Of a stretch of 64,000 nt of DNA, positions 18,840-27,650 are shown piece after piece. Both the position numbers and the translations under genes were made by a program. The notes beneath the pieces were generated by a model. It was not told the origin of the DNA. It did not search any database and was given only the letters and a program-made list of their open reading frames with translations. How positions within the stretch are numbered: the first letter of the stretch is position 1; the number at the start of each line of letters is the position of its first letter. The stretch comes from Sphingobacterium sp. (GTDB lineage Bacteria > Bacteroidota > Bacteroidia > Sphingobacteriales > Sphingobacteriaceae): positions 558,001 to 622,000 of the forward strand of contig JAITTY010000011.1 in NCBI GenBank assembly GCA_031286695.1, in the 5' to 3' direction.

Positions 18840-18871
18840 CAGTACAGTGCAGGATGATGAAACCGGTTGCA
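18840..18871 (+). promoter_or_regulatory. LacI-type operator and degenerate CAGGAT repeat
   Basis: TGAAACCGGTTGCA (18858-18871) matches the LacI pattern TGNAANCGNTTNCA. It is preceded by CAGTAC (18840-18845) and CAGGAT (18850-18855) with the same 10-bp spacing as the repeats at 3369 and 8905. The site lies 246 bp before the SusC gene at 19117. Confidence 0.45.
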
Positions 18872-19116
18872 TTGGGTAATATTGAGTAAACCAATACTAT
18901 ACAATTATAAACCAAAAGCTGACAACAGTTGGCTTGAAACTTTCATTGTTATGACAATATATATGTATCATTTATTTTTCTGGGCATTCATTCTTTCCTG
19001 TTTCAAAGAGGGGAAAATGTTTAAAACAGGTTCAGACAATGGGTTTCCAGATGTGATTACAGGACAACCCGGTGCGAGTCAAAAAACGCTAAACGTCAAC
19101 ACTAAATTATATACTC

Positions 19117-22100
19117 ATGTTAAAAAGAATGTCGCAGGGCAAGTCTGCGTTGTTTAGCTCAAAGCTTAAACTTGCACTGGTTGCAATAGTTTTGCCAGTT
19201 CATTTGTGGGCACAGTCAAACAAGATCTCCGGCGTGGTCGTCGATGATGCTAATACGCCACTGATGGGGGTTAGCATTCGTGTCAAAGGCACAGGTTCCG
19301 TGATCCGAACAGATTCGAAAGGAGCATTCCAATATGCTGCTAAAGAGGGAGACATTTTACAATTGTCGAGTGTTGGTTTTGAAACAGCGACGTTTGTTGT
19401 GAAAGGGAATACGCCAATAAAAGTACAGCTCAGAAAATCCAACCAGGATCTTGATGAAGTTGTGGTTATTGGATATGGTACCGCTAGAAAGCGAGATTTG
19501 ACTGGGGCTGTCGGATCTATAAAAGGTGCTGAAATTAAGGATATTCCAGTAACAACTGCTGCTCAGGCGTTGACAGGTAAAATTGCGGGGGTTAATATTG
19601 TGACACAAAGTGGAGCACCGGGGGCGGCGGCGAATGTCACAGTTCGTGGTGGAACGAGTTTTACAGGATCGAGCAATCCATTGGTTATCGTTGATGGGTT
19701 TGTTTTAGATGGTGGATTGAGCAATGTTGATGCTAGTGATATTGAAAGTATCGATGTACTGAAAGATGCTTCTGCTTCGGCTATTTATGGTTCCCGTGGA
19801 GCTAATGGTGTCATATTAATAACAACCAAATCGGCAAAATCGGGTCGGACCAATATCGATTACAATACCTATTTCAGCTTCGAAAAATTAAGTAAAAAAT
19901 TAGACTTGTTAGATGTCGAGGAGTATGTGAAATACCAATATGAGTACCAGGCTTTAGGGGGGAGACAGCAGCAATTTGCTGCCATGTTTGGTGGAGATGC
20001 CACAGCCCCTGATTTTGCAAGCAATGCTTATGCTCATATACAGCAGGATTATGCGGGTCGGGCTGGAATCGATTGGCAACACGAAGTTTTTGGTGGCTCG
20101 GCGATCTTGCAGAATCATAATATCAATGTTAATGGTGGAAATGAAAAGACCAAATTGATGTTGAGTTACAATAATATGAGTCAAGATGGGATTTTGGCCA
20201 AATCTGGTTATAATCGTAACAGTATAAGAGCTAAAATCAATCATAACCTTTTTAAGGGGGTAGATTTGGACTTCAATACGCTATTGCAAGATGCAAATAC
20301 ACAAGGAGGGGGATCGTTGGGAGGGATGCTGAAGATGTCTATTTTGCAGCCCGTAACAGGGGGTATCCGATTTACTAACGAACAGTTGTTGCATGCAGAT
20401 ATAGCAGAAGAGCTTCAGGCGGTAGATTCACAATATGATATTTATAATCCGATCATCATGAATGATGCCGTTACGAAGACGAAAGCAAGTCGTTTAGCTG
20501 TGGTCAACTTAGGTTTAAATATTAAATTTCTCGATGATTTTACATTTAGGACTGCAGGTTCATATCAGTGGAAGCAGACAAGAAATGATATGTGGGATGA
20601 TGGACGTACTGTAAACGCCCGGAATAATGGTGGTCCTTATGGTTCAAGAAGTAATGCCGAAGGATATCAGTGGCAGTTGACCAATACGTTGTCCTGGATG
20701 AAACAGCTAGAAAAGCACAATTTAAATCTCATGATTGGTCATGAAATCCTTTATTCCAAAGACCAAAGTTTAGGACATACATATTATGGGTTTCCACAAA
20801 GTAATTTTGGATTGAATGATGTATCCCTGGCGACCCGGATAGACCGTGCAGATGTTGACGAAGGCCGATATGGATTGGTCTCTGGATTTGCACGCGGAAT
20901 TTATAATTATAATGACCGCTACTTGTTAACGGCCACCTTGCGCGCGGATGGTAATTCTAAATTCAAAGAAGGCCATCAATGGGGGTACTTCCCGTCAGCA
21001 TCTGCAGCCTGGAATATACATAAAGAACATTTTATGGAAGGGCAGGTATTTTTCGACCAGTTAAAGATACGTGCTGGTTATGGATCTACAGGGAATGATA
21101 ATATCGGTAATGTGACTTACGCTACATTATATGGATCCACAATCGCAGCCATTAACAATACAGAAGTTATTGGTTTGAAGCCAAGTGATTTGCTGGGTAA
21201 TCCTGAATTACAATGGGAAAAGACACAAACGTCCAATATTGCCCTTGATATCGCTATTCTAAAGAATCGTATTAGTTTAACTACAGACTTTTATTCCAAC
21301 AAGTCGAGCAACCTCTTACTGAAACAGACCATTCCAACATCAACTGGTTATCGTTATCAAAATCAGAATGTTGCCGCTCTACGCAATCGGGGAGTGGAGT
21401 TTACCTTGCGAACAGTGAATATCAAAAAGCAGGACTTTCAGTGGCAGACCAATTTTAATATTACATTCAATAGATCGAAAACACTGGGACTGTATGGCTC
21501 CAGTAGTGAAAATAGTGACTTTATGCTAAATAATCTCAGCTCTAGGATAGACTTTATTACAAGGGTTGGCGAAACAGTGGGACAATTTTATGGATACAAA
21601 TACGATGGTGTATATACCACCGATAATTTTACCCAAAACGCAGATGGTAGCTATAGTTTGAAAGACGGTGTAGCCTCTTTGAAGGGAAAAAACAGAGCGA
21701 GTATTAAACCTGGAGATGTCAAATACTTGCCTACAGCAGGGGAGACCGATAGCAACGGCAATCCTGTGTGGTCGACCAATGATCGTACGGTCATAGGGAA
21801 TCCTGAACCGAAGTTTTTCGGCGGACTAGGGAATAACTTTTCTTACAAAAAATTCGATTTAAACATATTTCTGAATTTTGCTTATGGTAATAAGGCATTT
21901 AATATGAATACACAACGTTTTATGGGACCCTATTTACCGAACCAAAATTCATTGGGAAAGATGGCCGAGCGGTTTACACTGGTCGATCCAGTTACAGGAA
22001 CCGAAACGAAGGATCTCAATCGTCTGGCCGAATTGAACCCCAATCAACAGCAGAAAGATCAGGTCTGGAGTCTAAATTCGACCAATAATATTGCCATTAG

Positions 22101-22371
22101 CGACGCTTTAGACTATTATTTGGAAGATGCCTCCTTTTTGCGCATTAACAATATTACGTTGGGTTACACCATGCCCCAAGAATTATCAAAACGTGCATTT
22201 ATTCAAAAAATGAGAGTATTCTTTACCCTCAACAATATTCATACATTCACTAAGTTTTCAGGATATGATCCTGAGGTGGCATCAACATCATCAATTTTAA
22301 CGAGGGGTGTAGACAACTCGGCCTATCCGAGGACAAAAAGCTTTGTCATAGGCCTTAATTTGACTTTTTGA
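19117..22371 (+). CDS. SusC/RagA TonB-linked outer-membrane transporter
   Basis: Third SusC-type transporter of the pectin locus, 1084 residues. The signal peptide is LKLALVAIVLPVHLWAQ (residues about 17-33); the ATG at 19117 is used, with an equivalent one four codons on. A carboxypeptidase-regulatory-like domain follows (ISGVVVDDANTPLMGVSIRV), then the TonB box DEVVVIGYG, a plug with LKDASASAIYGSRGANG, and the barrel ending GLNLTF. The partner SusD gene is 173 bp downstream, a wider gap than in the other pairs. The unit continues into a GH105 gene, so the transported oligosaccharide probably carries an unsaturated uronate end, which is inferred. Confidence 0.95.
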   Translation: MLKRMSQGKSALFSSKLKLALVAIVLPVHLWAQSNKISGVVVDDANTPLMGVSIRVKGTGSVIRTDSKGAFQYAAKEGDILQLSSVGFETATFVVKGNTPIKVQLRKSNQDLDEVVVIGYGTARKRDLTGAVGSIKGAEIKDIPVTTAAQALTGKIAGVNIVTQSGAPGAAANVTVRGGTSFTGSSNPLVIVDGFVLDGGLSNVDASDIESIDVLKDASASAIYGSRGANGVILITTKSAKSGRTNIDYNTYFSFEKLSKKLDLLDVEEYVKYQYEYQALGGRQQQFAAMFGGDATAPDFASNAYAHIQQDYAGRAGIDWQHEVFGGSAILQNHNINVNGGNEKTKLMLSYNNMSQDGILAKSGYNRNSIRAKINHNLFKGVDLDFNTLLQDANTQGGGSLGGMLKMSILQPVTGGIRFTNEQLLHADIAEELQAVDSQYDIYNPIIMNDAVTKTKASRLAVVNLGLNIKFLDDFTFRTAGSYQWKQTRNDMWDDGRTVNARNNGGPYGSRSNAEGYQWQLTNTLSWMKQLEKHNLNLMIGHEILYSKDQSLGHTYYGFPQSNFGLNDVSLATRIDRADVDEGRYGLVSGFARGIYNYNDRYLLTATLRADGNSKFKEGHQWGYFPSASAAWNIHKEHFMEGQVFFDQLKIRAGYGSTGNDNIGNVTYATLYGSTIAAINNTEVIGLKPSDLLGNPELQWEKTQTSNIALDIAILKNRISLTTDFYSNKSSNLLLKQTIPTSTGYRYQNQNVAALRNRGVEFTLRTVNIKKQDFQWQTNFNITFNRSKTLGLYGSSSENSDFMLNNLSSRIDFITRVGETVGQFYGYKYDGVYTTDNFTQNADGSYSLKDGVASLKGKNRASIKPGDVKYLPTAGETDSNGNPVWSTNDRTVIGNPEPKFFGGLGNNFSYKKFDLNIFLNFAYGNKAFNMNTQRFMGPYLPNQNSLGKMAERFTLVDPVTGTETKDLNRLAELNPNQQQKDQVWSLNSTNNIAISDALDYYLEDASFLRINNITLGYTMPQELSKRAFIQKMRVFFTLNNIHTFTKFSGYDPEVASTSSILTRGVDNSAYPRTKSFVIGLNLTF

Positions 22372-22544
22372 TCGAATTTAGATGTGTAAAGAAAAATGGA
22401 ACTGAAAAGGTCGATAAGATAAATAATATATCAGTATTTGAAGAACCGTTTATAAACAGAAAAATAATTTCCTATGAAATGCAAGCTGTAAGACCAATTA
22501 CAGGAGCGTGGCAGATTCATAAGAAATAAAACAATTATATTCCA

Positions 22545-24353
22545 ATGAAAAGAATTGTAATAATAGTAGGTATAGCCTGTTTATTGTCAACAGGAGCATG
22601 TAAGAAATTTTTAGATCTTCCTTCCCAAAGTGATTATGATAGCAGTAACATTTTTGAAAATGCCGATCGCGTAGAAATGGCATTATTGGGCGCTTATACA
22701 AGTGTCTTTAATTCTGAATTATATTACCAATTCGGTATGGGGACAGATGAATGTTTTTCAACGGAAGGAGAGACGAACTCCAAGAATCAAGTATCTAATT
22801 ATGTCTATACTCCGGCAACAAGTCCGTCTTCTACCTATACAGCGATGTATTCCGGTGTTGAACAGGTCAATGTATTGATAAAGAATATTCCGTTAATGCA
22901 GCCAGGAACAGAAATAGAAAAGAAAAAACTGGATATGCTTCTTGGAGAATCATTGGCTATAAGGGCTAAGAATATGTTGAATGTGGTACGTTATTTTGGC
23001 GATGTTCCATTTCCGCGTATTCCTGTAGTCGATGCCGGAAGTTTTTCTTCTTCTCGGGTAAGCCGGGATACTATATTGGACGGTTGTATTGAAGATTTGC
23101 AAAAAGCTATCACGTTACTTCCTTGGAAAGGTGAATCGGGGTTATCGGTGGAACGTATCTCAAAAAATGCGGCATATGGTCTTTTGGCTAGAACAGCATT
23201 GTACGCGGCGGGATATTCCTTACGTTGGGATTTAAATTCATATGCAGCAAGTAGCGTACAGTTGAATAGGCGCTCAGATCAGGGTAGAATACAGCAGTTA
23301 TATCAAATTGCTAGGGATGCTTGTAAGGCGGTCGTAGAGCGAGGTGAAAATAATTTGATTGATTACGAAACGATTTTTAGAAACCTCATTAATGGAAAGT
23401 ATGACAATGAGTCTATGCTGGAATATGGACAAAAAGGTGCAGATCGAAATGATGCGCAAATCGGTTATACCAATGGATTCTTTTCACATACAAATTCTTT
23501 CTATGGCAAAGCGCAGCCGGCAATGGCCGCATTTCCTACTTATTATTTTGAATTTGAAACGGGTGATAGCCGGCGGGATGTAACCATTGCATCTTATTCC
23601 ATTACATCAGATAGCAAGCACCAGATGAATACCTACGCGAGCAATACCATTGGTAAATTCCGTGTCAATTGGAAGGCAGAAAAAGGTATTGCTGTAAATA
23701 AAAGGGATATCAATTGGATTGAATTACGATATGCAGATATCTTATTGATGTATGCAGAAGCTGAAAATGAAATTAATCAGGGACCAACTGCAATCGCAAA
23801 AGATTTATACGAACAAGTACGTTTGCGCGCATTTAAAAATGATAGATCTAAAATTGGGTTAACACCGAGCTCCTACCAAGGATTTAAAGATGCGATTATT
23901 CAAGAGCGTAAGCTGGAGCTCGGCTTTGAAGGATGGCGGCGAACGGATTTGATTCGTTGGGGGATATTATTTGAGAAGCTGACTCTAACCAAGCAGGAAT
24001 TATTGGATCTGGCAGCACATAAAGGAAAATATGCGCAGGTTGATCTATTCCGTGCGTATAAAATGACTCCCGCCAATACATTTAATGATCCATTGGTCGT
24101 ACAGGAATTTATCTCATTTAAAGAGGCTCCCGATGCGGTAAAAAGAGCCGAATTAACTGCACAGGGTTATACCCTATTGGACATGTATAGCAATCAATCA
24201 ATCTTTTTCGCAAACGCATTGACCCCAACGGCAACTTGGGTAAATAATATTTATAGAGGTCTGGAAAAGAATAAAGTAGAACTTGTACCTCTAAGTACAT
24301 CAACAATCGATAATAATCCAGGGCTCGCAGGGCAGCAGCATCCGCTTTATTAA
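22545..24353 (+). CDS. SusD/RagB-family outer-membrane lipoprotein
   Basis: Surface glycan-binding lipoprotein, 602 residues, partner of the SusC upstream. The lipoprotein signal is IACLLSTGAC with Cys about residue 19, followed by KKFLDLPSQSDYDSSNIF. The N-terminal helical region contains YSGVEQVNVLIKNIPLM and LLGESLAIRAKNMLNVVRYFGDVP, which is the SusD TPR-like signature. The C-terminal region has the YADILLMYAEAENE motif, QERKLELGFEGWRRTDLIRW and the NNPGLAGQQHPLY end. It is intact with no frame anomalies. A hairpin lies between this gene and the following GH105 gene and may reduce read-through. Confidence 0.94.
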   Translation: MKRIVIIVGIACLLSTGACKKFLDLPSQSDYDSSNIFENADRVEMALLGAYTSVFNSELYYQFGMGTDECFSTEGETNSKNQVSNYVYTPATSPSSTYTAMYSGVEQVNVLIKNIPLMQPGTEIEKKKLDMLLGESLAIRAKNMLNVVRYFGDVPFPRIPVVDAGSFSSSRVSRDTILDGCIEDLQKAITLLPWKGESGLSVERISKNAAYGLLARTALYAAGYSLRWDLNSYAASSVQLNRRSDQGRIQQLYQIARDACKAVVERGENNLIDYETIFRNLINGKYDNESMLEYGQKGADRNDAQIGYTNGFFSHTNSFYGKAQPAMAAFPTYYFEFETGDSRRDVTIASYSITSDSKHQMNTYASNTIGKFRVNWKAEKGIAVNKRDINWIELRYADILLMYAEAENEINQGPTAIAKDLYEQVRLRAFKNDRSKIGLTPSSYQGFKDAIIQERKLELGFEGWRRTDLIRWGILFEKLTLTKQELLDLAAHKGKYAQVDLFRAYKMTPANTFNDPLVVQEFISFKEAPDAVKRAELTAQGYTLLDMYSNQSIFFANALTPTATWVNNIYRGLEKNKVELVPLSTSTIDNNPGLAGQQHPLY

Positions 24354-24361
24354 GATAAGTA

Positions 24362-24409
24362 TTCTCTGCGATGAGTGCCTGCTCTTGCCTAAGTGCTGAT
24401 CGCAGAGAA
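24362..24409 (+). terminator. Intercistronic hairpin between SusD and GH105
   Basis: An 11-bp perfect stem TTCTCTGCGAT/ATCGCAGAGAA (24362-24372 with 24399-24409) with a 26-nt loop is followed by ATATTTTAAG rather than a full T-run. It lies 9 nt after the SusD stop and 24 nt before the GH105 gene. It could be a leaky terminator or an mRNA-stabilising hairpin that raises SusCD over enzyme expression. Confidence 0.55.
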
Positions 24410-24432
24410 ATATTTTAAGCAATAAGAACGCT

Positions 24433-25590
24433 ATGATATTCCGAAAAATGAGCTTCATTCTTTATCTCTTGATCTATGCTCTTGGGGCGAGAGCACAGCC
24501 ACTTTATCAACAATTTGCTGATTCAGAAATGCAGCGTTTTCCTGAAGCATGGCAATTAGATCATGGCAAACGCCTTTATTTTGGTTATGCGCAGGGCTTA
24601 GGTTGTCTTGCTATGTTAAGAGTAGCTGAAGAAACAGGTGATAAAAAGTACTTCAACTACGTAGAAAAGTGGGCTGATACGCTCATCAATGAAAAGGGTG
24701 AAATCCATCTATATGAGCTTAGTACCTATAATGTGGATTATGTCAATTCTGGGAAGATACTCTTTGAACTTTATGAGAAAACCAAGAAAGAAAAATATCG
24801 CTTGGCGATTGAAACATTGATCCACCAATTGAAATATCAACCGACGACCCTTGAAGGTGCCTATTGGCATAAATTGATCTATCCACATCAGGTTTGGCTG
24901 GATGGGGTATATATGACAGCACCATTTTTAGTGAAATACGCTGAATTGAGCAAACAAGATCGGTATTACGATCAAGCTATTGACGAAATTCTAATTACAG
25001 CTAAACATACACGAGATGAAAAGACGGGATTGTATTATCATGCTTGGGACGAAAGTAAAAAACAAAACTGGGCAAATCCGCAAACGGGGCAGTCCCCTAA
25101 TTTTTGGGGACGAAGCATGGGTTGGTATTTTATGGCGGTCATTGATGTTTTGGAAGGGTTACCGGTAGATCATCCACGTAGAGGTGAACTAATTACACTA
25201 GTTCAATCGCTAGCCGAGAACCTGGCTAAATATCAAGATAAGGAAGGGTTGTGGTGGCAGGTAATAGATCAAGCTGGAAGAGAAGGAAATTATCAGGAAG
25301 CGTCAGTAAATAGTATGTTTCTGTATGCTTACTCGAAAGGCATGAATAAAAAATACCTTTCAAAAAATTATAAAAGTTTGGTTAGTAAACTGTATCAAGG
25401 GATCCAAAAGAGCTTGTTGAAGCGAGAAAACGGACTATGGCATTTGATACAATGTAATGCTGTTGCCGGTCTAGGTGGAAATCCTTATCGGGATGGTAGC
25501 TATGAATACTACGTTGGAGAGCGAATTCGCGAAAACGATGCTAAGGCGACAGGTCCCTTTATCATGGGTTGTATAGAGGCTGCGTTTTGA
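24433..25590 (+). CDS. GH105 unsaturated uronyl hydrolase, second copy
   Basis: A second GH105-family hydrolase, 385 residues, with signal peptide ending GARAQ (about residue 22). It differs strongly from the copy at 17554 and so may take another chain length or linkage. Family motifs: YFGYAQGLGCLAML, YPHQVWLDGVYMTAPFLVKY with likely catalytic Asp about 157, TGLYYHAWDESKKQNWANP and SPNFWGRSMGWYFMAVIDVL. The predicted reaction is release of 4,5-unsaturated galacturonate from lyase products. It is 79 bp after SusD, in the same direction and before the regulator, so it probably belongs to the third SusCD unit. Confidence 0.92.
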   Translation: MIFRKMSFILYLLIYALGARAQPLYQQFADSEMQRFPEAWQLDHGKRLYFGYAQGLGCLAMLRVAEETGDKKYFNYVEKWADTLINEKGEIHLYELSTYNVDYVNSGKILFELYEKTKKEKYRLAIETLIHQLKYQPTTLEGAYWHKLIYPHQVWLDGVYMTAPFLVKYAELSKQDRYYDQAIDEILITAKHTRDEKTGLYYHAWDESKKQNWANPQTGQSPNFWGRSMGWYFMAVIDVLEGLPVDHPRRGELITLVQSLAENLAKYQDKEGLWWQVIDQAGREGNYQEASVNSMFLYAYSKGMNKKYLSKNYKSLVSKLYQGIQKSLLKRENGLWHLIQCNAVAGLGGNPYRDGSYEYYVGERIRENDAKATGPFIMGCIEAAF

Positions 25591-25664
25591 AATAGTTAGT
25601 TTAAAGTGTTTTTTTTAGATATTTATAAACAAATCGTTAATTTTATAATTATTAAACTCTTACA

Positions 25665-26702
25665 ATGACCAGTTCCGTAAATCAATTTTTAAAAACCTTA
25701 GAAATTAGCGATTTTTCTGCTACTCCAAAGTATCTGCAATTAGCAAATACCATTATTGATGCTGTTAAAAATGAAACATTGGCCAGAGATGATATGTTGC
25801 CTTCCATTAATGAGTTGAGTGCATATTTGGAAATATCACGTGATACTGTTGAAAAAGCATACCGTTATCTAAAGAAAAATGAGATCATTGCATCCAACCC
25901 GGGGAAAGGCTATTATGTAAATAAAACTGATGTACAGTCTAAACTTAAAATAGCGCTCTTTCTTAATAAACTAAGTGCACATAAAAAAATTGTTTATGAT
26001 TCTTTTGCAAAGCAACTGAGTGAATATGCGAATTTGGATTTGTTTGTATATAATTCAGATCTATCGTATCTGAATACACTTTTGGGAAGCCTAACCAAAA
26101 CGTATGACCATTATGTTCTCTTTCCACATTTCAAAGAAGGAAGAGATAAGGCTCCCGATATTATCCGTAAAATTCCTACAGAAAAGCTCATGTTGCTTGG
26201 AAAGTTTATCGAAGATGTACCTGGAGATTTTCCTGCTGTTTATGAAAATTATGAACATGACATTTACTCTGCATTGGAGGTGGCCAATGAAGTATTAAGT
26301 AAATATAAGAGCTTGAAACTGGTATTTCCTGACTATAGTGATTTCCCAAAAGCTATTATAAAAGGGTTTTATAAATTTTGTCAACAATATGCTTTTGAGC
26401 ACGAGCTGGTTTCCGATATCGACGAAGAGAAAGTAGAGAAAGGTACATGTTATATCAATATCATTGAAGATGATCTTGTCAAATTGTTAAACAAGGTTAT
26501 TCAAAAAAAATTGGTTATAGGCAAAGATGTTGGCATCATTTCCTATAATGAAACCCCATTGAAAAAATTTATCCTTAATGGTATTACAACAATATCTACC
26601 GACTTTGAAATGATGGGGAGAATGGCTGCCGAACTGATCATCAATAAATCCAAAGATCGTGTAGAAGTGCCATTTTACTTGAAATTGAGACCATCTATTT
26701 AG
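25665..26702 (+). CDS. GntR-type DNA-binding domain fused to LacI-type sugar-binding domain
   Basis: Transcription factor of 345 residues. Residues about 17-86 form a GntR winged helix (PSINELSAYLEISRDTVEKAYRYLKKN, then NPGKGYYV wing). Residues about 93-345 resemble the periplasmic-binding-protein fold of LacI regulators, ending with the typical TISTDFEMMGRMAAELIIN and RPSI strand. AraR of Bacillus has the same arrangement, which responds to a monosaccharide. Here it most likely senses a pectin-derived sugar such as galacturonate or rhamnose, which is inferred. It follows the second GH105 gene by 74 bp in the same direction and ends at a bidirectional terminator. The LacI-type operators upstream of the locus do not obviously suit a GntR DNA-binding domain, so its own site is unknown. 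Confidence 0.88.
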   Translation: MTSSVNQFLKTLEISDFSATPKYLQLANTIIDAVKNETLARDDMLPSINELSAYLEISRDTVEKAYRYLKKNEIIASNPGKGYYVNKTDVQSKLKIALFLNKLSAHKKIVYDSFAKQLSEYANLDLFVYNSDLSYLNTLLGSLTKTYDHYVLFPHFKEGRDKAPDIIRKIPTEKLMLLGKFIEDVPGDFPAVYENYEHDIYSALEVANEVLSKYKSLKLVFPDYSDFPKAIIKGFYKFCQQYAFEHELVSDIDEEKVEKGTCYINIIEDDLVKLLNKVIQKKLVIGKDVGIISYNETPLKKFILNGITTISTDFEMMGRMAAELIINKSKDRVEVPFYLKLRPSI

Positions 26703-26811
26703 TCTCAAAATGTAATATGTGATCTTGCCATGGACAAATGACTATACAACACCTTTACATCTAATAAACGGAAAGGCGATCGAAGGTTCTTTTTGGCAGT
26801 AGAAAAAAACG

Positions 26812-26864
26812 CTCACAAAAAAAGAGACTGGTTAATTTGAGTAAACCAGTCTCTTTTTTGTGAG
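26812..26864. terminator. Bidirectional terminator between convergent genes
   Basis: A 21-22 bp near-perfect stem (CTCAC plus A-run plus GAGACTGGTT at 26812-26833, its complement ending at 26864, with one bulged A) sits between the regulator on the plus strand and the DUF4136 gene on the minus strand. A-run and T-run let it work in both directions. Confidence 0.9.
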
Positions 26865-26878
26865 TTTATAAATTTCGT

Positions 26879-27451
26879 TTATTTCTTTAAGGTTTTCACA
26901 GGAAATAAATCAATAACTCCTTTTGCTACCTTGCTGATGTTATTAATTGCTTTTTCTGGGTTGTCGACGTCACCCGAACCACGTGCCTGCCAAATCACTG
27001 CGTTTGTTTTACGATCGATGGCTTCAATAATCAGATGGCCGTAACGATAACGTTCTTTTGCAACTGGGTAATAGCCTCCGCCATAGTAATAAGGTGAAAA
27101 CCATGGACGATACCAGCCCCAGGGACCGCCCCAGCCGTAATAACCACCGCCGCCATAGACCAAACGACTTTTATTATTGACAATGGTAATATAGCGGAAT
27201 AATAAATCAGGATTATCTTTGGAATATTGTAGGCCCTTTGCTTCCAACGCAGTATTCGCGGCATCCAAGATATTGGCTTTAGCAATATCGTTGTCAAAAT
27301 AAGACTTCGAAAGCGAGTCTACCGGAGGTAACCAAGCATACGTCCTAAAAGGAGTAAAATCCATCTTTTCTACCCGAGTGGTATTGTATTGATAAGACGA
27401 ACATGATGCGAGTGCAATGCAAAGCACCAAAAATAATAGAATCTTTTTCAT
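26879..27451 (-). CDS. DUF4136 lipoprotein
   Basis: Predicted envelope lipoprotein of 190 residues. The signal peptide is MKKILLFLVLCIALASC with the lipidated Cys at 17. The body matches the DUF4136 pattern: DFTPFRTYAWLPP early, then ANTALEAKGLQYSKDNPDLLFRY, and the end IDRKTNAVIWQARGSGDV. The middle carries a Gly/Tyr/Trp-rich stretch (about 98-130: YGGGGYYGWGGPWGWY) common in this family in Bacteroidota. The function is not known. It stands alone between convergent terminators and has no link to the pectin locus. Confidence 0.85.
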   Translation of the reverse strand: MKKILLFLVLCIALASCSSYQYNTTRVEKMDFTPFRTYAWLPPVDSLSKSYFDNDIAKANILDAANTALEAKGLQYSKDNPDLLFRYITIVNNKSRLVYGGGGYYGWGGPWGWYRPWFSPYYYGGGYYPVAKERYRYGHLIIEAIDRKTNAVIWQARGSGDVDNPEKAINNISKVAKGVIDLFPVKTLKK

Positions 27452-27650
27452 GGCCTATATGGAACTTATATTTATTAACTAATTTGTTTTTATTCTTTAT
27501 CCGTATGCCTTTCAAGTGTAAAAATATTACAGTTGACGGTCTTTATGGCAATTGTTTTTTTATCGTCCGGGATGCTTTTATCCTTTTTTATTTTACAATC
27601 TATTACTTTAGACAAAAAACTATAAATATGGTTTAATCCTAATTGTAAAA

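Larger units (their letters stand above)
18688..19116 (+). other. Intergenic leader of third SusC, no gene seen
   Basis: After the terminator this 430-bp gap holds a CAGTAC/CAGGAT repeat and a LacI-type operator near 18840-18871, then about 245 bp of AT-rich leader before the SusC start. An open frame at 18867-19157 overlaps the SusC start and has no recognisable content, so I regard the gap as regulatory. Confidence 0.5.

Noticed and set aside
18867..19157. Plus-strand open frame of 96 codons in the SusC leader
   Set aside because: It overlaps the SusC signal sequence in another frame, has no recognisable domain and lies over the operator region.
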